This document shows, piece by piece, positions 25,739-34,208 of a stretch of 44,765 bases of DNA (the first letter of the stretch is position 1; each line of letters starts with the position of its first letter). Source of the DNA: Clostridia bacterium (GTDB lineage Bacteria > Bacillota > Clostridia > Oscillospirales > CAG-272); contig JAFUQU010000003.1 of the NCBI GenBank assembly GCA_017472255.1, forward strand, positions 1-44,765. The letters are read 5' to 3'. Position numbers and translations under genes: made by a program. Below the pieces are notes generated by a model. That model was not told where the DNA came from. It did not search any database and saw nothing but the letters and a program-made list of their open reading frames with translations.

Positions 25739-26956
25739 TTGGTCAGAAAGCTGCGCCGCCGATTTATCCTCATCGCCATGTGCTCGCTGGCGGCTGTGCT
25801 GATCCTGATGATCGGCGGCATCAATGTTTTCAATTATATCAATCTCGACCGGGAAGCCGACGAAACGCTGGACGCTCTGGCGGATAACGGCGGGTGGATG
25901 CCGAAATTTTTCGGAATCCGCGCTCCCGGTCAGCGCTTCGGGATAGATTCGCCCTTCAACGACCGCTGGTACACGGTTCTGCTGGCCAAGGACGGCAGCG
26001 TTCTGCGCATCGACGTGAGCAGGATTCCCTCGGTGGACAGCGACACGGCGGCAGCTTCCGCCGCCCTCATGCAGAAAAAGGGAAGCACCGGCGGTTACAG
26101 TTCGGATTTCAAATACCGCGCCGTGGACACGATGGAGGGGACGCTTTACATCTTTCTGGACTGCGGGCGGGAGCTGGATACCTTCCGCGCCTTTTTGGTT
26201 GCCAGCGCGGCGGCCAGCGTATGCGGCTTTGCGGCGGTGTTCGTCATGGTGCTGTTCCTGTCGGAGGTGGCGCTCCGCCCGGTGACTGAGAGCCTGGAAA
26301 AGCAGAAGCGATTCATCACCGACGCCGGGCATGAGCTGAAAACCCCGCTGTCGGTAATCTCCGCCGACACCGATCTGCTGGAGCTGGAAAACGGCGAATC
26401 CGAGTGGTCCCAGAGCATCCGCAATCAGGTGGAACGGATGCGGTCGCTGACCGATAAGCTGGTCTTTCTGTCCCGGATGGAGGAGAGCGGCGGCTTTGAG
26501 ATGGCGCCCTTCGCCATCAGCGACGCCGTGGCGGAAAGCGTGGAGAGCTTCCGCGCACCCGCCGCGTCCCGGGGATTGACGCTGGATACGCAGATCGAGG
26601 AAGGGCTGACGTTGGACGGCAGCGAATACGCCATCCGCCAGCTCACGTCGCTGCTGATGGACAACGCGCGCAAGTACGCTTCCGAAGGCGGGCGGGTGCT
26701 GGTTACGCTGAAGCGAAACGAGCGGCGGATTCAATTCACGGTGGCGAACACGGTGAACGATCTGTCGCAGGAGAATCCCAACCGCCTGTTCGAACGCTTC
26801 TACCGCCCGGACGCTTCCCGCAGCACGTCCACCGGGGGCTTCGGCATCGGGCTTTCGGCGGCGAAGGCGATTGTGGATGCGCACAAGGGCAGAATCGGCG
26901 CGCGCTATGAAAAGCGGGACGATGGGAATTATATAATTTTTGAAATTTCTCTGTAA
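25739..26956 (+). CDS. Membrane sensor histidine kinase
   Basis: 405 residues, starting at TTG 25739 directly after the response-regulator stop; GGAGG lies about 8 bases upstream and no better start is near. One membrane helix (about 9-30), an extracytoplasmic sensor region of roughly 120 residues, a second helix (about 152-184), then the phosphoacceptor H198 in DAGHELKTPLSVI. The ATP-binding domain has the N box LLMDNARKYASEGG and the G box TGGFGIGLSAAKAIVDAH. The signal sensed is unknown. The downstream polyphosphate operon is its likely target. Confidence 0.95.
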   Translation: MVRKLRRRFILIAMCSLAAVLILMIGGINVFNYINLDREADETLDALADNGGWMPKFFGIRAPGQRFGIDSPFNDRWYTVLLAKDGSVLRIDVSRIPSVDSDTAAASAALMQKKGSTGGYSSDFKYRAVDTMEGTLYIFLDCGRELDTFRAFLVASAAASVCGFAAVFVMVLFLSEVALRPVTESLEKQKRFITDAGHELKTPLSVISADTDLLELENGESEWSQSIRNQVERMRSLTDKLVFLSRMEESGGFEMAPFAISDAVAESVESFRAPAASRGLTLDTQIEEGLTLDGSEYAIRQLTSLLMDNARKYASEGGRVLVTLKRNERRIQFTVANTVNDLSQENPNRLFERFYRPDASRSTSTGGFGIGLSAAKAIVDAHKGRIGARYEKRDDGNYIIFEISL

Positions 26957-26990
26957 TTTTTAAGTAAATTTCAGTTTGGCGTGTTAAAAT
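26955..26990 (+). promoter_or_regulatory. Candidate response-regulator-controlled promoter of the polyphosphate operon
   Basis: Tandem AT-rich elements (TTTAAG 26959-26964 and TTTCAG 26969-26974, each preceded by an A-rich/AATT block) end 10 bp before TAAAAT (26985-26990). The geometry matches the promoter at 25006-25039: second repeat, 10-bp gap, -10 box, no -35 consensus. The repeat identity is weaker than upstream. Confidence 0.5.
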
Positions 26991-27059
26991 AGATACATAA
27001 GAGAACGACTCTCCAGCCCGCGCTGCGGGTTAGCATAACGATCGAAAGGAGGACATCCC

Positions 27060-27785
27060 ATGACCGTACAGAAGGTCTTCGCCAGACACGAGGTCAAATA
27101 CCTCATCACCAAAGCCCAGCGCGCGCTCATCGAGGAACGGATGGAGCCGTATATGCGCCCCGACGAGTTCGGGCGGAGCAGCATTTGCAGCCTTTACTGC
27201 GACACCCCCGATTCGCTGCTGATCCGGCGTTCCATCGAAAGCCCGATTTACAAGGAGAAGCTGAGACTGCGCAGCTACGGACGGGCGGGGGATGAGGACA
27301 CCATATATATTGAAGTAAAGAAAAAATTCGACTCCGTGGTTTACAAGCGTCGGGTGGGCATGAAGCAGTCCGACGCCATGGAAGCGCTGGCTTCCTGTTC
27401 CATGCCGGGGAGCGATCAGATTTCCCGGGAAATCGACTTCTTCCTCAAGCGATACGGCAGCCTGAAGCCCGCCATGACGATCATCGGCGACCGGCAGGCG
27501 TTTTACGCGAAGGATGACCACGAATTCCGCGTCACCTTCGACGAAAACATCCGCTACCGGGCGGATAATCTGACGCTGAACGCCCCGCCCGACGGCATCG
27601 CCCTCACCGACAGCGATACCATCCTGATGGAACTGAAGGCGGGCGGCGCGATTCCGCTTTGGATGTGCAGGCTGCTCAGCGAGCAGAAAATTTTCAAAAC
27701 GTCATTTTCAAAATACGGCGGTGCGTACCGCCAGATACATAGTAAGGAGATACAAAATGGAAAACTTGTTCAAGGGATTGTTTGA
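27060..27785 (+). CDS. VTC-domain polyphosphate polymerase-like protein
   Basis: 241 residues forming a single VTC/CYTH-like tunnel domain. Family motifs are the basic KLRLRSYG and EVKKKFDSVVYKRR strands, RVTFDENIRYR, LMELKAGGAIPLWM and the end block FSKYGGAY. In yeast Vtc4 this fold makes polyphosphate from ATP. Bacterial homologues are annotated as polyphosphate polymerases and occur with DUF4956 proteins, as here. No membrane segment; it probably acts at the membrane face with its neighbour. Start ATG 27060 follows AAAGGAGG. Its 3' end overlaps the DUF4956 gene by 29 bp. Confidence 0.92.
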   Translation: MTVQKVFARHEVKYLITKAQRALIEERMEPYMRPDEFGRSSICSLYCDTPDSLLIRRSIESPIYKEKLRLRSYGRAGDEDTIYIEVKKKFDSVVYKRRVGMKQSDAMEALASCSMPGSDQISREIDFFLKRYGSLKPAMTIIGDRQAFYAKDDHEFRVTFDENIRYRADNLTLNAPPDGIALTDSDTILMELKAGGAIPLWMCRLLSEQKIFKTSFSKYGGAYRQIHSKEIQNGKLVQGIV

Positions 27786-28437
27786 TACCGGGCTGACCAC
27801 GGTGATTTCGGTGGGAGATTTCCTGCTCTGCCTCATTGTTTCGCTGGCGATTGGTCTGTTTTTAGCGGGAACCTGCGCCTTCCGGGGACAGGCGTCCAAG
27901 AGCTTTTTGATTACGCTGGGGATTCTTCCGGCGGTGGTCTGCGTGGTGATCATGATGGTCAACGGCAACATCGGCGCGGGCGTGGCCGTAGCGGGCGCGT
28001 TCAGCCTGGTGCGCTTCCGTTCGGCGCCCGGAACCGCCAGAGAGATCGGCACGATCTTCCTTGCCATGGGCGCGGGATTGATTGCGGGCATGGGCTATCT
28101 TGCCTACGCGGTGCTGTTCAGCGTGATCATGGGGCTGATTCTGATGGCGCTTCGTCTGCTCACCGGCGACGGCGCCCGCCAGCGGATGCTGCTCATCGTC
28201 ATCCCCGAGGATTTGAATTACTCGGACATTTTCGACGATCTTTTCAACAAATACACCGCTGAGCACCGGCTCACTTCGGTGAAAACCTCCAATATGGGCA
28301 GCCTTTACAAGCTGCACTACGCCATCCGAATGAAAGATGAGAAGCAGGAAAAGGCGTTCATCGACGAGTTGCGCTGCCGCAACGGCAATCTGGAAATTTC
28401 CATTTACGAACGGGAGGATACGATTAATGAACTCTAA
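27757..28437 (+). CDS. DUF4956 membrane protein
   Basis: 226 residues from ATG 27757, chosen because AAGGAGA lies 6 bases upstream; earlier in-frame starts lie deeper in the polymerase gene. About four N-terminal membrane segments are followed by a soluble C-terminal domain (about 140-226, LLIVIPEDLNYSDIFDDLFN). The conserved block GAGVAVAGAFSLVRFRSAPG is typical of DUF4956. These proteins accompany VTC-domain polymerases and may translocate or anchor the polymer, which is inference. The start overlaps the polymerase and the stop overlaps the lipoprotein gene by 11 bp. Confidence 0.9.
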   Translation: MENLFKGLFDTGLTTVISVGDFLLCLIVSLAIGLFLAGTCAFRGQASKSFLITLGILPAVVCVVIMMVNGNIGAGVAVAGAFSLVRFRSAPGTAREIGTIFLAMGAGLIAGMGYLAYAVLFSVIMGLILMALRLLTGDGARQRMLLIVIPEDLNYSDIFDDLFNKYTAEHRLTSVKTSNMGSLYKLHYAIRMKDEKQEKAFIDELRCRNGNLEISIYEREDTINEL

Positions 28438-30265
28438 GTCTGTTTGTATCGCACTGATATTGACAGCACTGTTACTCACTGCAAGCTGCTCGTCGGGTGA
28501 AGCCGCTGTAAGCGGCAGCGATACCACAATCAATATGCCCGACGTCACCATCTCCGACGCCGACGTGACCGCCGCCGAATACAACGGCGACGGAACGACG
28601 GTTCAGGTGGATAGCAGCATCACCATCGATCAGGCGGGTACGTTCGTGCTTACCGGAACGGTGGCGAACGGTCAGATCACCGTGGACGTGGACAAAACCG
28701 AAAAGGTGGAGCTGGTTTTTAACGGGCTTGACGTCCACTGTGACGTCAGCGCCGCCGTTTTCGTCAAGCAGGCGGACAAGGTGACGATCACGCTGGCAGA
28801 AGGCTCGGTGAACCGCCTGTCCAGCACCGCTTATACTGCTTCCACCGAGGATAACATCGACGGCGTGCTCTTTTCCAAGGACGATCTGGAGATCGGCGGG
28901 GCGGGGCAGCTGATTATTGAAGCGGCGGACGGTCACGGCATCGTGGCAAAGGACGATCTGAACATCGAGGGCGGCGATATCTCCATCAGCGCGCCGAATG
29001 GTCACGGTCTGGACGTAAATGACACTGCCAAAATCAAGGACGGCATCCTGACGCTTGTCTGCGGCAAGGACGGCGTTCACGCCGACAACACCGAGGACAC
29101 CACCCAGGGTAACATCGAAATTACGGGCGGCAGCTTGAACGTGGACGCGCAAGGCGATGGTCTGGATGCGTCGGGCGCGATCACGATCAGCGCCGGCAGT
29201 CTGGCAGTTACCACCGCAGGCGGCGCGGGCGAGGTCAAGCAGAGCGAAACCATGTTCGGCGGCTTTGACCGTTTCGGCGGCAGTACCACCACGTCCACAG
29301 TCACCACCAGCACCAAGGGCGTCAAGGCGTCGGCGCTGACCATCACCGGCGGTACGTTCCTGCTGAACACCGACGACGACGCGCTTCACGCCAACGGAAA
29401 CGTGCTGATCGAGGGCGGCGAATTCACCATCGCCACCGGGGACGACGGCGTTCACGCGGACGAGAACCTGACCATCAATGACGGTAAAATTACCATCACC
29501 CAGAGCTACGAGGGTCTGGAGGGAATGACCATCGACTTGAACGGCGGCGAGATTTCGCTGATCGCGTCGGATGACGGATTGAATGCAGCGGGCGGCAACG
29601 ATTCCAGCGGCTTCGGCGGCTTCATGGGCGGTCGGGGCGATGTGTTCGCGGCGGACAGCAGCACGTGGGTCAACATCACAGGCGGCGTTCTCTATGTCAA
29701 TGCGGAGGGCGACGGATTGGATTCCAACGGCGACCTGAACATCACAGGCGGTGAAACCTACGTCTCCGGTCCCACCAACAGCGGCAACGGCGCGCTGGAC
29801 TATGGCGGACAGGCAACAATCAGCGGCGGCATTGTCTTCGCGGTCGGCGCGCAGGGAATGGCGTCCGGCTTCGGATCGACTTCCACCCAGTGCTCAGTGA
29901 TGACCAGCGTCAGCATAAGCGCGGGCGATGTGGTTAAGGTGCTGGATTCGGACGGCAAGGAGCTGGCGTCCTTCACCTCACAGAAAATTGGGCAGAATCT
30001 GGTAATCAGCCTGCCGGAATTTGAGGTGGGTCAGACCTACACGCTGCGGGTTGGCAGCAAGGACACCACGCTGACCATCAGCAGCACCGTAAGCGGAAGC
30101 GGCTCGGGCATGGGCGGCTTCGGACAAGGCGGCAACATGGGCGGCGGACGCGGCGATATGGGCGGACGCGGCATGAATTTCCCCGAGGGCACCACAGAAA
30201 TGCCGGAAGGAATGGAAATGCCCGAAGGCGGTATGGGCGGCGGACAGAAGCCCGGACGCTGGTAA
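28427..30265 (+). CDS. Beta-helix carbohydrate-binding lipoprotein (DUF4353/Cthe_2159-like)
   Basis: 612 residues from ATG 28427 with GGGAGG upstream. The signal peptide ends in a lipobox (LLLTASCSSG). The body (about 60-560) is built of repeats such as GGDISISAPNGHGLDVND, GNIEITGGSLNVDAQGDGLD and GGVLYVNAEGDGLDSNGDLN, the right-handed beta-helix ladder with GDGLD turns seen in Cthe_2159-type proteins, which bind acidic polysaccharide and calcium. The C-terminus is low complexity, rich in Gly, Met and Glu (GGFGQGGNMGGGRGD). Cotranscription with polyphosphate genes suggests it displays or binds a surface polyanion. Confidence 0.9.
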   Translation: MNSKSVCIALILTALLLTASCSSGEAAVSGSDTTINMPDVTISDADVTAAEYNGDGTTVQVDSSITIDQAGTFVLTGTVANGQITVDVDKTEKVELVFNGLDVHCDVSAAVFVKQADKVTITLAEGSVNRLSSTAYTASTEDNIDGVLFSKDDLEIGGAGQLIIEAADGHGIVAKDDLNIEGGDISISAPNGHGLDVNDTAKIKDGILTLVCGKDGVHADNTEDTTQGNIEITGGSLNVDAQGDGLDASGAITISAGSLAVTTAGGAGEVKQSETMFGGFDRFGGSTTTSTVTTSTKGVKASALTITGGTFLLNTDDDALHANGNVLIEGGEFTIATGDDGVHADENLTINDGKITITQSYEGLEGMTIDLNGGEISLIASDDGLNAAGGNDSSGFGGFMGGRGDVFAADSSTWVNITGGVLYVNAEGDGLDSNGDLNITGGETYVSGPTNSGNGALDYGGQATISGGIVFAVGAQGMASGFGSTSTQCSVMTSVSISAGDVVKVLDSDGKELASFTSQKIGQNLVISLPEFEVGQTYTLRVGSKDTTLTISSTVSGSGSGMGGFGQGGNMGGGRGDMGGRGMNFPEGTTEMPEGMEMPEGGMGGGQKPGRW

Positions 30266-30295
30266 ATAACTGTAGGAAAGGGAAAGCTTATATAA

Positions 30296-30342
30296 GCACA
30301 CCGGAACATCCTCCACACGGGGACGTTCCGGTGTGCATTTTT
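30296..30342 (+). terminator. Terminator of the polyphosphate operon
   Basis: GCACACCGGAAC (30296-30307) pairs perfectly with GTTCCGGTGTGC (30325-30336), followed by ATTTTTTA. Confidence 0.92.
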
Positions 30343-30379
30343 TACAAAAACAGTGCTTGCGGTTTGTAGAAATGCCCAG

Positions 30380-30408
30380 TTGACAGCCATGGCGGAATAT
30401 GGTATACT
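30380..30408 (+). promoter_or_regulatory. Promoter of the FtsX-like ABC operon
   Basis: TTGACA (30380-30385), 17-nt spacer and TATACT (30403-30408), about 30 bp before the start codon. Confidence 0.88.
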
Positions 30409-30436
30409 ATAATTATAAAATAGTAGGAGGTTTCCC

Positions 30437-32059
30437 ATGCCCATCAAACTGCTGATACGACGCACCTTTACCCGCCAGCCAACGCTGTACATCAAGCTGT
30501 TCATTATGCTGACGCTGTCGGTAATGATGCTGATGAATACACTGATTATCCGCGACAGCGAGCGATACGGCGCGCGCACGGAGGTGCTGGAAAAGTCCGG
30601 CGGCTACGATTATATCGTGGAGCCGGTGAGTGAGGATGAGCTGTATCTCTTTTCGGAGGTTCCGGGCTGGGAGTATCTGGACGGTAAGGTGGGTATCATC
30701 CTGCCTTCGGGCGCAAACCCGTCCGAAGTGAGCTACAAGCTGTCCCAGCGGCTCAAGGAAGCCGGGAGCGGCGCGATGCTTACCAGCTATCGCTCCTTGA
30801 AAGAATCGGCGGAGTTTTCCACCTTTGCCACGCTGATGGTTGGCGTCCTGATTTTCGCGGCGGGGGTGGCGCTGGTCAGTATCTGGCTGATGTACGCGGC
30901 CTACCTTGACACCCGACGGGCGGATATCGGCACGTTGTATTCGCTGGGTGCGGGCATGAAGCAGGTGCGCGCATGGCTGCGGCGGGAGCTGCTGGTTCTG
31001 ACGGCGGCTGCGCTGGTGCTGGGAATTCTGCTGTCCGCCGTCTTCATGTTCGCGGTGATTCGCCTCTGCCTGACCGATCTTGCGGGCGTGACGCCGATTC
31101 TGTATCGCTTTTCGCCGCTTTCCATGCTGCTGGTGATCGGCATGACGCTGGGTATCAGCATGGCGGTCATTTCGCTGCATACGAGGCGTCTGGCGGGAAT
31201 GTCTCCCTCCGAGCTGCTGGCGGATACGCACATCCCGCGCAGTTCGAAGGAACTGCGGGACGGACGGTCGCTGGAGGGCTTCTTTACCTCCGCCAGCCTG
31301 TTCCGGGACAAAAAGCACAACCGAATCTGCCTGTTTGCCACTATGCCGCTGATGGTGCTGGGCATCGTGGTCAGCGCCCACTTCGGGATGTACACCCCCG
31401 AGGACAGCGCGCGGCGGCTGGGCGATGTGCAGCTCTACGTAACCGATTCCGAGGTCGCTCTGCACCGCAGCGAGGCGGAGGCTCTGCTCAACGCGCTCGA
31501 CCCGGACGGGCGGTATATCCTCACGCCGGTGGACGGGGACACGTCCGACGATCCGCTGATTCGCCGGATGCACATCACCTTCGCGGACAAATCGGTCTGC
31601 GACAGCCTGCTGACTTCCGAGCAGGTGCAGGTCTATAAGGTCAAGGATTTCCGGGCGCAGAACGCGGATTATGTCCGCCTGTACGCCGGATTCGGTGTCT
31701 TTTTCATCGTCTTCGGGCTGTGCATCTACGCGGACGCTTTCCTGCTGCTGGCCACCTATATCGGCGCGTTTCTGGAAAACCGCCGCCGGGATATCCTGCT
31801 TTTGGGTGAGATTGGCTGCGAGGAACGGCGGATTGTGCGGCTTTACATGACGCAGTACGCGGTTCGGGGCGGGCTGGCGATCTTGGCGGCGCTGCCGCTT
31901 GGGCTGGCGCTGACCGGGGTGATGTCGGTGGGGCTGGCGATGCCAGTGCTGCCGAATCTCGTGACGATTCTGCCGCCGGTGCTGATTGTGGCGCTGTTCG
32001 CGGCGGCGTATGTGCTCGCGTCCATGCGGACGACCAGACAAATTATAGCGGAGGGATAA
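30437..32059 (+). CDS. FtsX-family ABC transporter permease
   Basis: 540 residues. One N-terminal helix (about 20-36), an outside domain, three helices (about 130-250), a further helix near 300, a second outside region and three C-terminal helices (about 415-535). This is a duplicated FtsX-type arrangement seen in MacB-, LolC- or BceB-like permeases. The loop DTRRADIGTLYSLGAGMKQV is the FtsX cytoplasmic signature, echoed by ENRRRDILLLGEIGCEERRI near the C-terminus. Such systems move or release lipids, peptides or antibiotics rather than import nutrients. Start ATG 30437 follows GGAGG. The ATPase gene follows after 1 bp. Confidence 0.88.
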   Translation: MPIKLLIRRTFTRQPTLYIKLFIMLTLSVMMLMNTLIIRDSERYGARTEVLEKSGGYDYIVEPVSEDELYLFSEVPGWEYLDGKVGIILPSGANPSEVSYKLSQRLKEAGSGAMLTSYRSLKESAEFSTFATLMVGVLIFAAGVALVSIWLMYAAYLDTRRADIGTLYSLGAGMKQVRAWLRRELLVLTAAALVLGILLSAVFMFAVIRLCLTDLAGVTPILYRFSPLSMLLVIGMTLGISMAVISLHTRRLAGMSPSELLADTHIPRSSKELRDGRSLEGFFTSASLFRDKKHNRICLFATMPLMVLGIVVSAHFGMYTPEDSARRLGDVQLYVTDSEVALHRSEAEALLNALDPDGRYILTPVDGDTSDDPLIRRMHITFADKSVCDSLLTSEQVQVYKVKDFRAQNADYVRLYAGFGVFFIVFGLCIYADAFLLLATYIGAFLENRRRDILLLGEIGCEERRIVRLYMTQYAVRGGLAILAALPLGLALTGVMSVGLAMPVLPNLVTILPPVLIVALFAAAYVLASMRTTRQIIAEG

Positions 32060-32060
32060 G

Positions 32061-32744
32061 ATGATACAAGTTACAGATATTACTAAAATATACGGAACCG
32101 GCGGTGCAACGGTTCACGCCGTCGATCACGTCAGCTTCACGCTGGGCGAAGGGCAGTTCGGTCTGCTGTGCGGCGCGTCCGGTTCGGGCAAATCCACGCT
32201 GCTGTCCATGTGCGGCGGACTGCTTCGCCCGGAGGCGGGGGAAATCGTCGTGGGCGGCGAGAATCTGACGCAGATGAAGCCGGAAGCGCTGGCGGCGTAT
32301 CGGCTGAAGCGGGCGGGATATATCTTTCAGGATTTTAACCTGATGAAAAATCTTACATTGGAAGAAAATATCGCACTGCCTGCCATGATTGCCGGGCGGA
32401 AATCTTACAGCGGCAACCTGCGGGAGCTGGCGGAACGGGTGGGCATCACTGGACGGCTGCTGCATTTTCCCGAGGAAGTGTCCGGCGGCGAGCGTCAGCG
32501 CTGCGCCATCGCCCGGGCGCTGATCAACAGTCCGTCGCTGCTGCTTGCCGATGAGCCGACGGGCAATCTGGACGCGGACAACGCCGCGCAGATTGTCAGA
32601 CTTTTGCTGGAAATCAACCGCGCCGGAACGACGGTTTTGATGGTAACGCACGATGTGGGACTGCGGGACTACATCCGGGAAAACGCGCCGTCGCCGCTGC
32701 TTCTGAATATGCGGGATGGGCGGATTTACGAAAAAATCGGGTAA
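32061..32744 (+). CDS. MacB/LolD-type ABC ATPase
   Basis: 227 residues. Walker A GASGSGKSTLLSM, Q loop YIFQDFNLMKNLT, signature VSGGERQRCAIARAL, Walker B LLLADEPTGNLDADN, H-loop VTHDVGLRDY. It matches the ATPases paired with FtsX-type permeases, one base upstream in this case. No histidine kinase or response regulator of the Bce type is adjacent to this pair, and the substrate is unknown. Confidence 0.95.
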   Translation: MIQVTDITKIYGTGGATVHAVDHVSFTLGEGQFGLLCGASGSGKSTLLSMCGGLLRPEAGEIVVGGENLTQMKPEALAAYRLKRAGYIFQDFNLMKNLTLEENIALPAMIAGRKSYSGNLRELAERVGITGRLLHFPEEVSGGERQRCAIARALINSPSLLLADEPTGNLDADNAAQIVRLLLEINRAGTTVLMVTHDVGLRDYIRENAPSPLLLNMRDGRIYEKIG

Positions 32745-32756
32745 AATTGAAAAAAT

Positions 32757-32812
32757 ATTGTCATACGGTATTGACATATCTTTCAGGATGTGTTATCATA
32801 TTGTATGACAAT
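32757..32812 (+). promoter_or_regulatory. Promoter bracketed by two GntR-type operators
   Basis: TTGACA (32771-32776), 17-nt spacer and TATCAT (32794-32799) form a strong promoter. ATTGTATGACAAT (32800-32812), a 13-bp near-perfect palindrome, sits directly after the -10. A related site, ATTGTCATACGGT (32757-32769), ends one base before the -35 in opposite orientation. TATTGTCATAC (32756-32766) and GTATGACAATA (32803-32813) are perfect complements. Centres are 43 bp apart, about four helical turns. The TTGT-N3-ACAA core fits FadR-subfamily GntR operators, and such a regulator is the last gene of this operon. Confidence 0.8.
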
Positions 32813-32837
32813 ATTTCTTTCAAGGAGGCTTATCCCA

Positions 32838-34208
32838 ATGAAAGCACACACCAGCTGGAGCTTCCGCCCCTACGTGCAGCTACACAGAATGGAGCGTGGG
32901 CTGGCTCCTTACATCTGCCGACTTGCGCCCGGCGAGGACAGCTTCACCGTCGATTTCATCGACAACGGTTCGCCCGACGCCGCTCATGTGGTCTACTACC
33001 GAGTGAAGGATGAAGGCGATTTTGCGGTGATTCGCCCGGAAAACGGCAGTGCGACCATATCTGGTCTCGCCGATCAGACCGATTACGAGGTCTATGTGGA
33101 GCGGGATGACGGCGCGCGCTCGTCCGTTCGGCTTGTTCGCACCGGATACGTGCCCGGAACCGTGGTCAACTATCTGCACCCCGCCGACCCGGAATACGCT
33201 TTTTCAGGCAATTATCTCTGTTCGCCGTCCATTCTGCGGCTACCAAGCGGAAAACTTCTGGCATCGGTGGATGTTTATGGCAATTCTACGCCCCAGAATC
33301 TTACACTGATTTATGAATCCCGGGATAACGGCAAAACGTGGAAATATCTGACTGAACTTTTCCCCTGCTTCTGGGGCAAGATGTTTCTGGCGGACGGCAA
33401 GCTCTACATGATGGGCTGTTCCAACGAATACGGCGACCTGCTCATCGGACGCTCGGACGACGAGGGCGCGACCTGGTGTATGCCCAGCGTCCTCTGGCGC
33501 GGCGCGGCGCATACCCGCGAATGCGGACTCCATCGCGCGCCGATGCCGGTGGAAATTTCCCACGGACGGGTGATGACCGACGTGCAGTATGGCTCGTGGT
33601 CGAAAAATATCATGACCGACGCCGTCCTTTCTGCACCCGAGGGAAGCGATCTGCTGGACGCGGGAAATTGGGTGATTACGCCGTTCTGGAGCGGTCTCGA
33701 TCATCCCGAGGTGGGGGCTGGCTCTGTGGCTGGCATCGAGGGCTGCGTCGTTACGGCGCCCGACGGAAAGGTCTGGGACTTCCTGCGCTACAGCCACAAA
33801 AAATCTCTGATGCTGGAATTCGACCCGGAAAATCCCGAAGCTGATTTGAAAAACGCCAAGCTGGTGGACATCCCGATCACCACGTCCAAGGTGGATATTC
33901 TTTATGACAAAAAGAGCGGTCTTTACTGGACGATCGGCAGCTACGCCCTCGATGAGCCGAAGACCAACCGAAACCTGCTGTCCCTGCTTGTGTCTGACAA
34001 TCTCACTAACTGGACGCTGGTCAAGCACCTCATCGACTATCGCGAACTCGACCCCGCGAAGGTTGGCTTCCAGTACGTGGATTTCCTGTTCGACGGCGAG
34101 GACATTCTCTATTTGTGCCGAACTGCCTTCAATCAGGCGCACAATTTCCACGACAGCAACTACACAACCTTCCACAGAATTGAGAATTTCAGAGGATTAT
34201 TGAAATGA
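32838..34208 (+). CDS. Sialidase-superfamily beta-propeller protein (BNR/Asp-box)
   Basis: 456 residues from ATG 32838, chosen for AAGGAGG upstream. No signal peptide, so apparently cytoplasmic. An N-terminal fibronectin-III-like segment (about 20-105) precedes a six-bladed propeller with Asp boxes SRDNGKTW (about 160) and SDDEGATW (about 206). An FRIP-type arginine motif expected in true sialidases is not clear (CSPSILRLPSGKLL is the nearest), so calling it an active sialidase would be too strong. It overlaps the lyase gene by 4 bp. Alternatives are a glycoside hydrolase or lyase acting on a sugar-acid-containing oligosaccharide inside the cell. Confidence 0.8.
   Translation: MKAHTSWSFRPYVQLHRMERGLAPYICRLAPGEDSFTVDFIDNGSPDAAHVVYYRVKDEGDFAVIRPENGSATISGLADQTDYEVYVERDDGARSSVRLVRTGYVPGTVVNYLHPADPEYAFSGNYLCSPSILRLPSGKLLASVDVYGNSTPQNLTLIYESRDNGKTWKYLTELFPCFWGKMFLADGKLYMMGCSNEYGDLLIGRSDDEGATWCMPSVLWRGAAHTRECGLHRAPMPVEISHGRVMTDVQYGSWSKNIMTDAVLSAPEGSDLLDAGNWVITPFWSGLDHPEVGAGSVAGIEGCVVTAPDGKVWDFLRYSHKKSLMLEFDPENPEADLKNAKLVDIPITTSKVDILYDKKSGLYWTIGSYALDEPKTNRNLLSLLVSDNLTNWTLVKHLIDYRELDPAKVGFQYVDFLFDGEDILYLCRTAFNQAHNFHDSNYTTFHRIENFRGLLK

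Noticed and set aside
32790..32837. N-terminal extension of the sialidase-fold protein that looks partly hydrophobic
   Set aside because: It would start inside the promoter spacer, upstream of the -10 box and operator; AAGGAGG fits ATG 32838, so the protein has no signal peptide.
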